Assembly (NCBI RefSeq): GCF_014904795.1
Contig: NZ_JACZFS010000024.1
Coordinates: 1 to 64,000 of the forward strand
DNA: 64,000 nucleotides
Origin: Nisaea nitritireducens
GTDB lineage: Bacteria > Pseudomonadota > Alphaproteobacteria > Thalassobaculales > Thalassobaculaceae
Reading direction: 5' to 3'
Positions 1-9,650 of this stretch are shown one piece after another. A model generated the notes under the pieces. That model made no database searches, was not told where the DNA came from, and saw only the letters and a list, made by a program, of their open reading frames with translations. Position 1 is the stretch's first letter, and every line of letters begins with the position of its first letter. Both the position numbers and the translations under genes were made by a program.

Positions 1-2290
1 TGCCCTTGCTTGAACCGCCTCCGGAGCTGTCCCCGCCCTCATCCGGGTAGGAGAAGGTCAGGCCGTCATCCTTCAGGTCAACCTGAACCAGGCCGCCCTT
101 GACCAGCTTGCCAAAGAGCAGTTCCTCGGCGAGCGGCTTCTTGACGTGCTCCTGAATAACCCGGGCGAGCGGGCGGGCGCCGTAAAGACGGTCGTAGCCC
201 TTCTCGCCAAGCCAGGTGCGAGCCGCATCGCTGAGCTCGATGGTCACGCCTCGGTCGGAGAGCTGCACCTCAAGCTGCATGATGAACTTCTCGACCACGC
301 GGGAGATGATTTCCGGCGTCAGGTTACGGAACGGAATGATCGCATCCAGACGGTTCCGGAATTCCGGGGTGAACATCCGGTTGATCGCCTCGGAATCGTC
401 TCCTTCGCGTTCCGTCCGCATGAAGCCGACAGCTTCCTTCGCCAGATCGGATGCACCGGCATTGGTCGTCATGATCAGGATGACGTTCCGGAAATCGACG
501 TTTTTGCCGTTATGGTCCGTCAGCTTGCCGTGATCCATGACCTGCAACAGCACGTTGAAGAGATCGGGATGGGCCTTTTCAATTTCGTCCAGCAGCAGCA
601 CACAGTGCGGGGTCTGATCGACAGCGTCCGTCAGCAGTCCGCCCTGGTCGAAACCGACATAGCCCGGAGGTGCGCCGATCAGACGGGAGATGCTGTGACG
701 CTCCATATATTCCGACATGTCGAAGCGGGTAAGCTCGATACCGAGCGCATTTGCCAGCTGGCGCGCCACCTCGGTCTTGCCGACACCGGTCGGGCCAGAG
801 AAGAGATAGTTGCCGATCGGCTTTTCAGGCTCACGGAGACCTGCTCGTGAGAGCTTGATCGCGGTCGCCAGGGACGCAATGGCATCGTCCTGACCGAAGA
901 CCACGGTCTTCAGATCGCGCTCCAGATTCTTCAGCACGGTCTTGTCGTCGGTCGACACGCTCTTCGGAGGTATCCGGGCGATCTTGGCAACGATCTCCTC
1001 GACTTCCTTCACGCCGATGGTCTTGCGCCGTTTGGACGGGGCAACCAGCATCTGCGCCGCGCCGACCTCGTCGATCACGTCGATCGCCTTATCCGGCAAT
1101 TTGCGGTCGCCGATATATTTCGCGGAGAGTTCGACGGCCGTCTTCAATGCCTCGGCAGTGAAGCGCACCTTGTGATGCTCTTCGTAATAAGGCTTCAGGC
1201 CCTTCAGGATCTTGATACTGTCCTCGATGGACGGCTCTTTCACGTCGATCTTCTGGAACCGGCGGACCAGCGCGCGGTCCTTCTCGAAATGGGTCCGGAA
1301 TTCCTTGTAGGTGGTCGAGCCAATGCAGCGCAGGGCGCCGGACTGAAGCGCAGGCTTCAGCAGGTTCGACGCGTCCATGGCCCCGCCGGAGGTCGCACCG
1401 GCACCGATCACCGTATGGATCTCATCGATGAAAAGGACGGCGTCCGGGTTCCGCTCAAGTTCCGAGACGACGGCCTTCAGCCGCTCCTCGAAATCGCCGC
1501 GGTAGCGCGTACCGGCAAGCAGAGAGCCCATGTCGAGCGAGAAAATCTGGGCGTTCTGCAGCACCTCGGGAACTTGTCCGTCCACGATGCGGCGTGCCAG
1601 CCCTTCCGCGATGGCGGTCTTGCCGACACCGGGATCGCCGACATAGAGCGGGTTGTTCTTGGTCCGGCGGCACAGAATCTGGATGGTGCGCTCGACCTCG
1701 AACTCCCGGCCGATCAGCGGATCGATCTTGCCGGCCATCGCCTTCTTGTTCAGATCCACGCAATAGGCGTCTAGCGCCTCGTTGCCGCTCTTGTTCACGG
1801 TGTCCTGCTTGGCGTCCTCATCGGCGCCGTCGACCCGGGGGGCCTCCGTCTGGCCATGCACCTTGGCAATACCGTGGGAGATATAGTTCACCGCATCGAA
1901 GCGGGACATTTCCTGCTCCTGCAGGAAGTAAACAGCGTGGCTTTCCCGCTCGGAGAACAGGGCGACCAGAACGTTCGCGCCCGTCACCTCTGCCCGGCCG
2001 GAGGATTGCACGTGGATCACGGCCCGCTGGACGACCCGCTGAAAGCCGGCAGTTGGCTTGGCTTCTTCTTCCTGACCGCCGATCAGGTTCATCAGGTCAT
2101 TGTCGATATAACCGGCGAGATCGCTGCGCAATCGCTCGACATCGACGTCGCAGGCCCGCATCACGGCGATGGCGTCCTGATCGGTCGTCAATGCGTAGAG
2201 CAAGTGCTCGAGCGTCGCATATTCGTGGCTGCGCTCGTTCGCGAGATCGAGAGCTCTATGCAGGCTTTCCTCTAGATTTTTCGACAACAT
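1..2290 (-). CDS. clpA: ATP-dependent Clp protease ATP-binding subunit ClpA (3' end outside window)
   Basis: AAA+ unfoldase that feeds substrates, including N-degron proteins delivered by ClpS, into the ClpP peptidase in the cytoplasm. The reading frame is open from the ATG at 2290 to the window edge, about 763 codons, close to the usual ClpA length, so only a short C-terminal tail is missing; the last visible residues are Gly/Ser-rich, as in ClpA tails. The N-terminal repeat domain is followed by two AAA+ modules, with Walker A motifs GDPGVGKT (near 1620-1645) and GPTGVGK (near 777-797). It starts 6 bp after the clpS stop, so clpS-clpA is one operon read leftward. The linker and neighbouring clpS separate it from ClpB and ClpC. 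Confidence 0.97.
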   Translation of the reverse strand, partial: MLSKNLEESLHRALDLANERSHEYATLEHLLYALTTDQDAIAVMRACDVDVERLRSDLAGYIDNDLMNLIGGQEEEAKPTAGFQRVVQRAVIHVQSSGRAEVTGANVLVALFSERESHAVYFLQEQEMSRFDAVNYISHGIAKVHGQTEAPRVDGADEDAKQDTVNKSGNEALDAYCVDLNKKAMAGKIDPLIGREFEVERTIQILCRRTKNNPLYVGDPGVGKTAIAEGLARRIVDGQVPEVLQNAQIFSLDMGSLLAGTRYRGDFEERLKAVVSELERNPDAVLFIDEIHTVIGAGATSGGAMDASNLLKPALQSGALRCIGSTTYKEFRTHFEKDRALVRRFQKIDVKEPSIEDSIKILKGLKPYYEEHHKVRFTAEALKTAVELSAKYIGDRKLPDKAIDVIDEVGAAQMLVAPSKRRKTIGVKEVEEIVAKIARIPPKSVSTDDKTVLKNLERDLKTVVFGQDDAIASLATAIKLSRAGLREPEKPIGNYLFSGPTGVGKTEVARQLANALGIELTRFDMSEYMERHSISRLIGAPPGYVGFDQGGLLTDAVDQTPHCVLLLDEIEKAHPDLFNVLLQVMDHGKLTDHNGKNVDFRNVILIMTTNAGASDLAKEAVGFMRTEREGDDSEAINRMFTPEFRNRLDAIIPFRNLTPEIISRVVEKFIMQLEVQLSDRGVTIELSDAARTWLGEKGYDRLYGARPLARVIQEHVKKPLAEELLFGKLVKGGLVQVDLKDDGLTFSYPDEGGDSSGGGSSKG

Positions 2291-2296
2291 GTGTGC

Positions 2297-2623
2297 TCAA
2301 GCCTTTTCCAGAGTGCATTGCAACGGGTGCTGGTGCTGACGGGCAAAATCCATCACTTGGGTCACCTTGGTTTCCGCGACTTCGTATGTATAAACACCGC
2401 AAATACCGACACCGCGTTGGTGGACATGCAGCATTATGGTCGTCGCCTCTTCCCTATTCTTAGAGAAGAATCTTTCCAGAACGTGAACGACGAACTCCAT
2501 AGGCGTATAATCGTCATTCAGCATGATGACTTTATACATCGCCGGCTTCTTGGTTTTGGGGCGTGCCTTGATAACCACGCCCGTGTTGGTACCGTCGCCG
2601 GTCTTGTCGTCGTCTTTGCTCAT
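2297..2623 (-). CDS. clpS: ATP-dependent Clp protease adaptor ClpS
   Basis: Adaptor that binds N-terminal destabilising residues and hands substrates to ClpA. The 108-residue protein has a disordered charged N-terminus and the conserved ClpS core with the motif [12 protein letters not shown] at residues 35-46, which includes the Asp pair of the N-degron pocket, and His66. I place the start at the ATG at 2623 (MSKDDDK) because family members begin with such a short charged tail; an in-frame start at 2668 would add 15 unconserved residues. Neither has a strong ribosome-binding site. Directly upstream of clpA on the same strand. Confidence 0.95.
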   Translation of the reverse strand: MSKDDDKTGDGTNTGVVIKARPKTKKPAMYKVIMLNDDYTPMEFVVHVLERFFSKNREEATTIMLHVHQRGVGICGVYTYEVAETKVTQVMDFARQHQHPLQCTLEKA

Positions 2624-2888
2624 TTTCAGAACCGTAACTATCCCGCACCGCACCGGGCCGGTCTCCACATGCTGCGTAATCTAAATTAAGTCGTCGCGGG
2701 CCGGAAGAAAGCCCGGGCGGGAATTCCCGCCTGACCTCTTGCCCGATGCGAATAGGGTGACAGACATTTCGTGTCGAGCACAAGCCGTCGCAAGGTTAAA
2801 TCCGACAGGCAATGCCCAATTGTCGGATCAAAAAAACATCGCGCCCTGGAAAACCGGGGCCCAGACCGGGCCGAAGAAGCCAAACGCA

Positions 2889-2916
2889 AAAAGCCCGGCT
2901 AAAAAAGCCGGGCTTC
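2889..2916 (-). terminator. Rho-independent terminator of the phasin gene
   Basis: Read on the minus strand, AAGCCCGGCT and AGCCGGGCTT (2891-2900 and 2906-2915) form a 10-bp GC-rich stem around a short T-rich loop, followed by a run of Ts (complement of 2886-2890). It sits 26 bp after the phasin stop codon and separates phasin from clpS. Confidence 0.88.
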
Positions 2917-2941
2917 CGCTAGTCCTATGTGACGCTGCCTG

Positions 2942-3472
2942 TTAGGCGGCAATCGGCTTGGACAGTTTTTCGAAGGTGCCGGTCAGGCTTTCCTGGATCG
3001 GCTTGATCGCTTCGTTGGCCGTCTTGACGGACATCTCGGAAATCTTGGTGATTTCCCCGACTGCCTTGTCATAGCTTTTCTTGCTCACGTCGTTCTGCAG
3101 TTCCATCAGTTCGTTGACGGTCTTGCAGCCCATTACGGTCTTTCCGGTTTCGACGGAGACCTCAACGCTTTCCTGACCGAAGGCATAGAGCTCTTTGCCG
3201 ATGGCCTCGAAGCCCTTGGACCAGGTGTTCATCGCCGTGACATAGGCATCGTAATTGGCCTTGCCAAGCGACGCATACTCATCATAGCCGCCATAGAGGG
3301 CTTTCTGGGCCTTCTCGGCATGCTCTTTCATGAGCTCGACCGCCTGGCCATAGCTCTTCTCGGCAACTTCCTGAGTCGCCTTCACAGCGGCTTCAACAGT
3401 TTCCTTACCAGCAGCGACCGCGTCTTCAACCTGGCCGGCAGCAGCGGTAGAGGTGGTTTTCTTCGCAACCAT
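2942..3472 (-). CDS. Phasin family protein
   Basis: Granule-associated protein that coats polyhydroxyalkanoate inclusions in the cytoplasm. The 176-residue protein is almost entirely helical and Ala/Lys/Glu-rich, with the typical phasin run of amphipathic helices, including a central segment with YNAxxxxMxxWSKGFE-like spacing; no signal peptide or membrane segment. The ATG at 3472 has an AGGAG ribosome-binding site 6-8 nt upstream. A strong promoter-like pair and two CTGCNNTGCA elements that match the style of PhaR sites lie upstream (separate entries), and a terminator follows. It is monocistronic. PHA synthase genes are not in the window. Confidence 0.9.
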   Translation of the reverse strand: MVAKKTTSTAAAGQVEDAVAAGKETVEAAVKATQEVAEKSYGQAVELMKEHAEKAQKALYGGYDEYASLGKANYDAYVTAMNTWSKGFEAIGKELYAFGQESVEVSVETGKTVMGCKTVNELMELQNDVSKKSYDKAVGEITKISEMSVKTANEAIKPIQESLTGTFEKLSKPIAA

Positions 3473-3581
3473 TTTTCACTCTCCTTGCGCATTCGTTGTC
3501 AAAATTCGGGGTCTTACCCCGGCGGGCCGCAGGCATGTCCTTTGGACACGCACACTCAGTCAGGATATGTCTGGGCTCATG

Positions 3582-3652
3582 CTGCACTGCAACATACACG
3601 GTAAAATAGGATTTATCGGAAAAAGGTCAAGTGTATTTTTTGTGCATTGCAG
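3582..3652 (-). promoter_or_regulatory. Pair of PhaR-like operator elements around the phasin promoter
   Basis: CTGCACTGCA (3582-3591) and, in opposite orientation, TGCATTGCAG (3643-3652; complement CTGCAATGCA) share CTGCNNTGCA. One lies just downstream of the predicted -10 and the other just upstream of the -35 of the phasin promoter. PhaR repressors of Paracoccus and Rhodobacter bind CTGC-N3-GCAG-like and TGCA-rich sites at phaP, so repression until PHA is made is the likely logic. Inferred from motif form and position only. Confidence 0.55.
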
Positions 3653-3705
3653 CATTATTGCATCGAACGCACGTGCCGCTCGCATTCTCCAGCCTCTTAA
3701 CCTCC

Positions 3706-3736
3706 GGGTGATTACGTAATCACCCTCGAATTCGAG
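3706..3736. repeat. Adjacent perfect palindromes (20 bp and 12 bp)
   Basis: GGGTGATTACGTAATCACCC at 3706-3725 is a perfect 20-bp palindrome with no spacer. It shares its last base with CTCGAATTCGAG (3725-3736), a perfect 12-bp palindrome. They lie about 125 bp upstream of the D-Ala-D-Ala carboxypeptidase start. The lack of a loop favours a dimeric-regulator site over a terminator. Confidence 0.7.
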
Positions 3737-3860
3737 ACCATGTTTAATTTTGTTTCAATCGGTTATGGACAAGAGCTAAGCTCTTACATAAGATTTCGGG
3801 GGTTTTCGGTAAGGCTTAGCCGTATTGTAACTTCTGGCAGTGCGGAACATTGGGGGGCAT

Positions 3861-5132
3861 ATGGCGGACAGCGTGACACAGCGAGCCTTCAGGACTTTCT
3901 GCGCCCTTACGGTCGGCTTGATGGTCTGGCTGGCGGCTGGGAGCGCCGAGGCACGCTACGCCTCCTTCGTCATGGACGCGGACACTCTGGACGTCCTCTA
4001 CGCCAAGAATGCCGATACCAGAAACTACCCCGCATCGCTCACCAAGATCATGACCCTCTACATGATTTTCGACGCCTTGGATAAAGGCAAGGTTACGCTG
4101 AAGACCCGAATGAAGGTTTCCAAGCGTGCCGCAGGTCAGCCTCAAACCAATATAGGTTTGCGTAGAGGCGAGCGCATCTCCGTCAAGGACGCGATCCTCG
4201 CCCTGGTCACCCGCTCCGCAAACGACGTCGCCACCGTGGTCGGGGAGCATCTGCAAAAAAGCGAAGTCAATTTCGCCGTTGCGATGACCAAGAAAGCACG
4301 CGCGCTCGGCATGACCAAGACCAGCTTCCGGAACGCCTCGGGCCTGCCCAATCGCCGGCAGAAGAGCACCGCGCGGGATATGGCGAAACTCGGGCTTCGG
4401 ATCCAGCGCGACTTTCCGCAATATTACCACTTCTTCCGGACCAAGAAATTCACCTACAAGGGCCGCACCTACGGTAATCACAACAACCTGCTCGGCCGCT
4501 ATTCCGGAACCGACGGCATCAAGACGGGCTACACCCGTGCCTCCGGTTTCAATCTGGTGTCCTCCGTTCACCAGGGCGACAGGCACCTGATCGCCGTGGT
4601 TTTCGGCGGCCGGACCGCCAAATCCCGTGACCGGCACATGATCTCACTGCTCAATCGCGGCTTTAAAAAAGCGGAACTGATTGCCCGCAACCGGACCCCC
4701 GCACCGATCCCGATGGCACGCCCGGCCTTCGACGAGAACGGCATCGTTCAACTCGCCGCCGCGCAATCTGCTATTACCGATACAGCCCTGCAACCCGGCA
4801 TGGGCCTGCAAAAAGGAACGGCCCTGCAGCCGGCTCCCGGCGGATCGGACCGTGACTGGGGCATTCAGGTCGGCGCGTATTCGAGCAAGGGCCCGGCGGA
4901 AGCAATGATCAGCACGGCTCGCCAGCATCTGAAGAAAGCACTGCAAGGTTCGGTCGATTCCGTTGAGCGCGTAACCCGCGACCACGGCACCGTCTACCGC
5001 TCCCGCATCACCGGTCTGAGCGAGGCCGGCGCCCGCAATGCCTGCGCCCTGCTGGCACGCAAGCACGTGCCCTGCGTCCCTGTTCCGGGCAATGAAGGCC
5101 TCGAAGTCGCCACCATCCCGGCGGGCGGCTGA
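3861..5132 (+). CDS. D-alanyl-D-alanine carboxypeptidase (PBP5/DacA family) with C-terminal SPOR domain
   Basis: Serine DD-peptidase (peptidase S11) that trims the terminal D-Ala from peptidoglycan pentapeptides in the periplasm. The 423-residue form starts at the ATG at 3861, preceded by GGGGGG; a GTG at 3840 is in frame but lacks a site. Residues 1-32 are a signal peptide. Catalytic motifs are SLTK (Ser59, Lys62), SAN (in ITRSAND-type context) and KTG before YTRASG. In place of the usual amphipathic anchor, the last ~95 residues form a SPOR domain that should bind denuded glycan strands at the division site, so a septal role is likely. Transcribed alone and convergent with the phosphohexomutase gene. 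Confidence 0.93.
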   Translation: MADSVTQRAFRTFCALTVGLMVWLAAGSAEARYASFVMDADTLDVLYAKNADTRNYPASLTKIMTLYMIFDALDKGKVTLKTRMKVSKRAAGQPQTNIGLRRGERISVKDAILALVTRSANDVATVVGEHLQKSEVNFAVAMTKKARALGMTKTSFRNASGLPNRRQKSTARDMAKLGLRIQRDFPQYYHFFRTKKFTYKGRTYGNHNNLLGRYSGTDGIKTGYTRASGFNLVSSVHQGDRHLIAVVFGGRTAKSRDRHMISLLNRGFKKAELIARNRTPAPIPMARPAFDENGIVQLAAAQSAITDTALQPGMGLQKGTALQPAPGGSDRDWGIQVGAYSSKGPAEAMISTARQHLKKALQGSVDSVERVTRDHGTVYRSRITGLSEAGARNACALLARKHVPCVPVPGNEGLEVATIPAGG

Positions 5133-5134
5133 GC

Positions 5135-5168
5135 AAAAAAAGCGCCGCTATCTCCAAGCGGCGCCTTT
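5135..5168. terminator. Bidirectional terminator between dacA-like gene and phosphohexomutase
   Basis: GCGCCGCT (5142-5149) pairs with AGCGGCGC (5157-5164) around a 7-nt loop. On the minus strand the stem is followed by seven Ts, a strong terminator for the leftward sugar-nucleotide operon; on the plus strand the tail is the weaker CTTTCC. Confidence 0.85.
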
Positions 5169-5191
5169 CCTGTCATATTCCAAAAGAGCGA

Positions 5192-6574
5192 TCAGATGTC
5201 CGGCGGTGTCTCGCCGACAGCTGTCAGCGCGTCCCTGAGCTGACCCTTCAACCGGTCCAGACCTTCCTGGGTCTGTGACTCGCAGCGAGCGACCAGCACG
5301 TCCTGAGTGTTGGAGGCGCGCAACAGCCACCAGCCATCCGGCGTGTTGACCCTGACCCCGTCCGCATCCGACACCTCAATACCGTCCTGGCCGGAAAGCC
5401 ATTCCTTGACCTCCTTCACCACGTCAAACTTGCGGGTATCGTCGCACTGGAACCGCATTTCAGGCGTGTTCATGACCTGTGGCAGCGCGTCCCGGATCGC
5501 CGACAGCGGCTCGTCCCGGTGGCTCAGCCCCTCGATCAGCCGGACGGCCGCATAGAGCGCGTCGTCGAAGCCGTAATAGCGGTCCTTGAAGAAGATATGA
5601 CCGCTCATCTCACCGGCGAGCGGTGCGCCGGTCTCCGCCATCTTGGTCTTGATCAGGGAATGACCTGTCCGCCACATCAGTGGCTTGCCGCCGAATTCCG
5701 CGATCTTGTCGAACAGCACCTGGCTCGCCTTCACGTCGGCGATAACGGTCGCGCCCGGATTTTCCTTCAGCACGTCCTCAGCCAGCACGGTCAGCAGCTG
5801 ATCGCCCCACAGCACCCGGCCCTTGTCGTCGATGACGCCGATACGATCGCCGTCGCCATCGAAGGCAATCCCTAGATCGGCACCGCGCTCCAGCACCATG
5901 GCCACGAGATCCTCGAGATTCTCGGGAACGGTCGGGTCCGGGTGATGGTTCGGGAAGGTTCCGTCGACTTCAGGGAACAGCACCTTGTGGTTCGAGGGCA
6001 GCCGCATGCAGACCTGGTTCACTGACGGGCCGGCAGCGCCGTTACCGCAGTCCCAGACGATCTTCAGCTGGCGGCCCAGGCTGACGTCCCGCAGCAGGCG
6101 GTCGACATAGCTGTCGAGAATATCGGCATCCTCGACCGAGCCCTCGCCGCTCTCGAAGTCACCTTCCGACGCGATCCGGCCAAGATCCTGAATATCGGCA
6201 CCGAAGAACGGCCCTTTGCCCAGCATCATCTTGAAACCGTTGTGGTTCGGCGGATTGTGCGAGCCGGTGATCATGATCCCGCCATCGGTCTCGAGGGCAT
6301 AGACCGAATAATAGAGCATCGGCGTGGCGACACCGCCAAGCCGGGTGACGGCGATTCCGGCCGCCATCAGCCCCTCGACCACCGCCGCTTCCATGTCCGG
6401 CGAGCTGAGCCGCCCGTCGCGTCCGACAGACACCTTTGTGCCGCCGTTCCGGATGACCCGCGTTCCAAACGCCCGGCCGAGAGCCCGCGCATCGTCGGTA
6501 CTCAGCGTATCGCCAACAACACCGCGAACGTCATATTCCCGAAGGATCGTCGGCCGGAACTGATGCGCACTCAT
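5192..6574 (-). CDS. Phosphomannomutase/phosphoglucomutase
   Basis: Alpha-D-phosphohexomutase interconverting the 6- and 1-phosphates of mannose and/or glucose for surface polysaccharide and lipopolysaccharide precursors. The 460-residue protein has the phosphoserine loop TGSHNPP (Ser105) and the Mg-binding loop DGDGDR (239-244). Length and the REYDVRG start fit the AlgC/ManB dual-specificity group rather than GlmM. The start overlaps the UDP-glucose dehydrogenase stop by 4 bp (ATGA), so the two are translationally coupled. It is the last gene of the leftward operon with galU; the position supports glucose-1-phosphate supply to GalU. Confidence 0.93.
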   Translation of the reverse strand: MSAHQFRPTILREYDVRGVVGDTLSTDDARALGRAFGTRVIRNGGTKVSVGRDGRLSSPDMEAAVVEGLMAAGIAVTRLGGVATPMLYYSVYALETDGGIMITGSHNPPNHNGFKMMLGKGPFFGADIQDLGRIASEGDFESGEGSVEDADILDSYVDRLLRDVSLGRQLKIVWDCGNGAAGPSVNQVCMRLPSNHKVLFPEVDGTFPNHHPDPTVPENLEDLVAMVLERGADLGIAFDGDGDRIGVIDDKGRVLWGDQLLTVLAEDVLKENPGATVIADVKASQVLFDKIAEFGGKPLMWRTGHSLIKTKMAETGAPLAGEMSGHIFFKDRYYGFDDALYAAVRLIEGLSHRDEPLSAIRDALPQVMNTPEMRFQCDDTRKFDVVKEVKEWLSGQDGIEVSDADGVRVNTPDGWWLLRASNTQDVLVARCESQTQEGLDRLKGQLRDALTAVGETPPDI

Positions 6575-7899
6575 GCTGAAACCTTCGCATCAACTGTGCT
6601 GCGTCCGACGCAGACATAGGTGAAGCCGGCATCGGCCATATCGTCCGGGTTGTAGACGTTGCGCAGATCGACCATCAGCGGCTCCTTCAGCAATCCCTTG
6701 ATGCGCTTCAGATCAAGCGCCCGGAACTCGTTCCACTCGGTGATGAGCACAACGACATCGGCCCCGTCGATGGGAGCATATGCATTGTCACACATCTCGA
6801 CACCCGGGAGCATCTCCCGCGCTTCCTTCATGCCTTCGGGATCGTAAGCCTTCACCGTGGCACCGGCAGCCTGCAGGGCCGGCAGAATGTCGAGGCTCGG
6901 GCTGTCACGCATATCGTCCGTGTTCGGCTTGAAGGTCAGGCCGAGGACAGCAATGGTCTTGCCGGAGACGGTGCCGCCACAGGCCTGAATGACCTTGTCC
7001 GCCATCTGCTTCTTGCGTTTGTCGTTGATATCGACAACCGTCTCGACGATCCGCAACGGCGCCTTGTAATCCTGCGCGGTCTTGACCAGCGCCAGGGTGT
7101 CTTTCGGGAAGCAGGAACCGCCGTAACCGGGGCCCGGGTGCAGGAACTTCCGGCCGATCCGCCCATCGAGGCCGATACCGCGCGACACGTCATGCACATC
7201 GGCGCCGACCTGTTCGCAAAGATCCGCAATTTCATTGATGAACGTGATCTTGGTCGCGAGGAAGGTGTTCGCCGCGTATTTGATCAGCTCGCTGGTCTGC
7301 AAGGAGGTGAAGACGATCGGCGTCTCGATCAGATAAAGCGGCCGGTAGATTTCCCGCATCGCTTCCTGGGCGCGTTCGCTTTCCGTGCCGATCACCACCC
7401 GGTCGGGCCGCATGAAGTCGGTGATCGCGGCACCTTCCCGCAGGAACTCCGGGTTCGAGCAGACGTCGAACTCGACGTCCGGTCGTTCTTCGCGAATGAT
7501 CCGCTCCACCTCTCGACCCGTTCCGACAGGCACAGTCGACTTGGTGACAACGACGGTATACCCGGTCATCGCTGCGGCGATCTCTTTCGCAGCGCCGTAG
7601 ACATAGGAGAGATCCGCATGGCCGTCGCCGCGCCGTGTCGGCGTGCCGACTGCGATGAAGACCGCATCCGCGTCCCTGACAGCCGAGGTCAGGTCCGTGG
7701 TGAAGGTCAGCCGCCCTGCCCGCACATTATTGGCGACAAGGTCATCCAGGCCCGGCTCGAAGATCGGAATCTCTCCGCGATCGAGACGCGAAATCTTCAC
7801 CTCGTCCTTATCGACGCAGACAACGTCGTTACCGAACTCCGAAAAGCAGGCTCCGGATACCAGGCCAACATAGCCGGTACCGATCATGGCAATACGCAT
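6571..7899 (-). CDS. UDP-glucose 6-dehydrogenase
   Basis: NAD-dependent four-electron oxidation of UDP-glucose to UDP-glucuronate. The 442-residue protein has the N-terminal Rossmann motif GTGYVG (residues 7-12), the helical connector, and the catalytic Cys263 in GGSCFPKD, followed by the C-terminal UDP-binding domain. Sits between galU (15 bp upstream) and the phosphohexomutase (4-bp overlap), a complete route from glucose-1-phosphate to UDP-glucuronate. Full length for the Ugd/RkpK family. Confidence 0.95.
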   Translation of the reverse strand: MRIAMIGTGYVGLVSGACFSEFGNDVVCVDKDEVKISRLDRGEIPIFEPGLDDLVANNVRAGRLTFTTDLTSAVRDADAVFIAVGTPTRRGDGHADLSYVYGAAKEIAAAMTGYTVVVTKSTVPVGTGREVERIIREERPDVEFDVCSNPEFLREGAAITDFMRPDRVVIGTESERAQEAMREIYRPLYLIETPIVFTSLQTSELIKYAANTFLATKITFINEIADLCEQVGADVHDVSRGIGLDGRIGRKFLHPGPGYGGSCFPKDTLALVKTAQDYKAPLRIVETVVDINDKRKKQMADKVIQACGGTVSGKTIAVLGLTFKPNTDDMRDSPSLDILPALQAAGATVKAYDPEGMKEAREMLPGVEMCDNAYAPIDGADVVVLITEWNEFRALDLKRIKGLLKEPLMVDLRNVYNPDDMADAGFTYVCVGRSTVDAKVSA

Positions 7900-7914
7900 G
7901 AATTTACTCCGTTA

Positions 7915-8784
7915 TCAGGCGTAATTCTTCAAAAAGCTCCGGACGGCATCGGCCATATCCGGACGGTCGAGAGCATAGGCGATATTCGCTTCAAGGAAGC
8001 CGGCCTTGCTGCCGCAGTCGAACCGGTGCCCGTCGAAGAGTAGACCGTTGAATGGCTGCAGGCCGAGCTGGCGGGCCATAGCGTCCGTCAGCTGGATTTC
8101 GCCGCCGGCCCCCTTTTCGAAACGCGCCAGATCCTCGAACACTTTCGGCTGCAGGATATAGCGCCCGATGATTGCGTAGTTCGATGGCGCGTCGACCGGC
8201 TTCGGCTTTTCCACCAGGCCCCGGACTTCGATCAGCCGGTCCTTCACTTCGCCCGGTGTGATGACGCCGTAGGACTGGGTCTGCTCGCGCTCAACTTCCA
8301 TGGCCGCGACCATGTTGCCGCCAACCTTGTTGTAGGCGTCGACCATCTGCTTCAGGCAGCCCTGACCGTTCAGGATCAGGTCATCCGCGAGCAGAACCGC
8401 GACCGGTTCCATACCGACGAAATTCCGCGCGCACCAGACCGCGTGGCCGAGGCCAAGCGGCTCCTGTTGACGGGTATAGGAAAACTGACCGGGCTGCGGG
8501 ATCGTCGCCTCGATGACCTTCAGCGCCTCTTTCTTGCCGCGGTCTTCGAGCATGGACTGCAGCTCGAACGCATGGTCGAAATGATCCTCTATCGCGGACT
8601 TGCCACGGCCGGTGACGAAGATGAACTCCTCGATCCCGGCGGCACGGGCTTCCTCCACGGCGTACTGGATGAGCGGTTTGTCGACAACCGGGAGCATTTC
8701 CTTCGGCATAGACTTGGTTGCCGGCAGGAAACGCGTGCCAAGCCCCCCGACCGGAAAGATCGCCTTCCGCACTGGTACTGGCAT
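7915..8784 (-). CDS. galU: UTP-glucose-1-phosphate uridylyltransferase
   Basis: Makes UDP-glucose from UTP and glucose-1-phosphate. The 289-residue protein begins with a PVRKAIFPVGGLGTRFLPAT-like nucleotide-binding loop (the GGLGTR signature), then PKEMLPVVDKP and a later VEKP motif, all diagnostic of bacterial GalU. It is followed at 15 bp by the UDP-glucose dehydrogenase that uses its product. Normal length, no oddities. Confidence 0.96.
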   Translation of the reverse strand: MPVPVRKAIFPVGGLGTRFLPATKSMPKEMLPVVDKPLIQYAVEEARAAGIEEFIFVTGRGKSAIEDHFDHAFELQSMLEDRGKKEALKVIEATIPQPGQFSYTRQQEPLGLGHAVWCARNFVGMEPVAVLLADDLILNGQGCLKQMVDAYNKVGGNMVAAMEVEREQTQSYGVITPGEVKDRLIEVRGLVEKPKPVDAPSNYAIIGRYILQPKVFEDLARFEKGAGGEIQLTDAMARQLGLQPFNGLLFDGHRFDCGSKAGFLEANIAYALDRPDMADAVRSFLKNYA

Positions 8785-8889
8785 ATCAGAACCTCTAATC
8801 GTTTCTTCGGTCCGCTACCCCGCCAGCGTCGTTGACAAGGCAATCCGTTATTCGCACAGAAACAGCGAAAACAGCAAGGATCGCTTGGC

Positions 8890-9609
8890 TCAGGAACCGA
8901 GCAGAATTTCTTTAGCTTCGTTGATCTGGGCCGCGAGGTAGTCGGACCCGCCACGATCGGGATGATTGACCATCATCAGGCGACGGTGCGCTTCCCGAAT
9001 CGCAGCCTCGTCCGCGCCTTCCTCAAGCCCCAGGATCTCCAGCGCCTGCTCTCGCGACATAGCTCCCGAGCCGGACGATGTCCGATCTGCACCTGCAGCC
9101 TCTCCCGCCCGCTCCTGCCAGTCCGGCCCGTAGGCGGCATCGAGATAACTTTCCAGCACCGCGACGGACTGCGGATCGTTCCGGACGCAGTCCGCCAGCA
9201 GCTCCAGTACGTCGTTGAAGGACAGAGCCGACAGCTGCATTCCCGCAAAACGGCCGCGCAGCACCTCGCCGTCCATCGCTCCACTGTCATGATCCAGACT
9301 GACAGCGAGCGTTTCCGTGCGTACCGCGCTGCTCTGCCCGGAAGCCGGACCGCGTGCCATTTTGACAGCGTTCCGGAAACGGCGAAAAAGAGCGCCGGCA
9401 CGCATGAAGAACGGCAGCCCGACCAACCCCGCATACATCAGCCAGTCGAAACGCCGGAAGAAAATCAGCGCGATTACCAGAAGACCAAGCAGACCAAGCC
9501 CGACCCATTTCGCGGTCGTGCGAATCTTTGCCGGATCGGCATTGATAAACCAGTAGCCGATCAGTCCGAGCCCGACCAACAGGCTGCCGCCCAGTATCAG
9601 AAACTGCAC
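8890..9609 (-). CDS. Membrane-anchored J-domain protein
   Basis: Predicted DnaK co-chaperone at the inner membrane. Of 239 residues, about 1-70 hold three hydrophobic segments (2-22, 34-50, 56-69), the middle (80-180) is a soluble linker, and 184-239 is a short J domain with the HPD motif at 216-218 (NHPDRGG), which stimulates DnaK ATPase. The layout, membrane segments first and J domain last, resembles DjlA/Tim14-type proteins. It follows the VWA gene by 41 bp and precedes galU by about 105 bp on the same strand. The client is unknown. Confidence 0.85.
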   Translation of the reverse strand: MQFLILGGSLLVGLGLIGYWFINADPAKIRTTAKWVGLGLLGLLVIALIFFRRFDWLMYAGLVGLPFFMRAGALFRRFRNAVKMARGPASGQSSAVRTETLAVSLDHDSGAMDGEVLRGRFAGMQLSALSFNDVLELLADCVRNDPQSVAVLESYLDAAYGPDWQERAGEAAGADRTSSGSGAMSREQALEILGLEEGADEAAIREAHRRLMMVNHPDRGGSDYLAAQINEAKEILLGS

Positions 9610-9650
9610 CTAGCTATCCTCCTGCCGGGCGATCATCCCGCCGGTCACCG

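Larger units (their letters stand above)
3473..3860. promoter_or_regulatory. Intergenic region between phasin and dacA-like gene with two divergent promoters
   Basis: No gene is visible in these 388 bases; small frames here have no coding support. Toward the phasin, a minus-strand -35 TTGACC (3630-3625) and -10 TATTTT (3608-3603) with a 16-bp spacer form the best promoter. The region also carries two PhaR-like elements, a 20-bp perfect palindrome and an adjoining 12-bp palindrome (separate entries). The half nearer the carboxypeptidase is AT-rich and presumably holds its promoter. Confidence 0.6.

Noticed and set aside
146-1774. Plus-strand frames within 146-1774
   Set aside because: They lie antisense to the unbroken clpA frame, which has two AAA+ modules.
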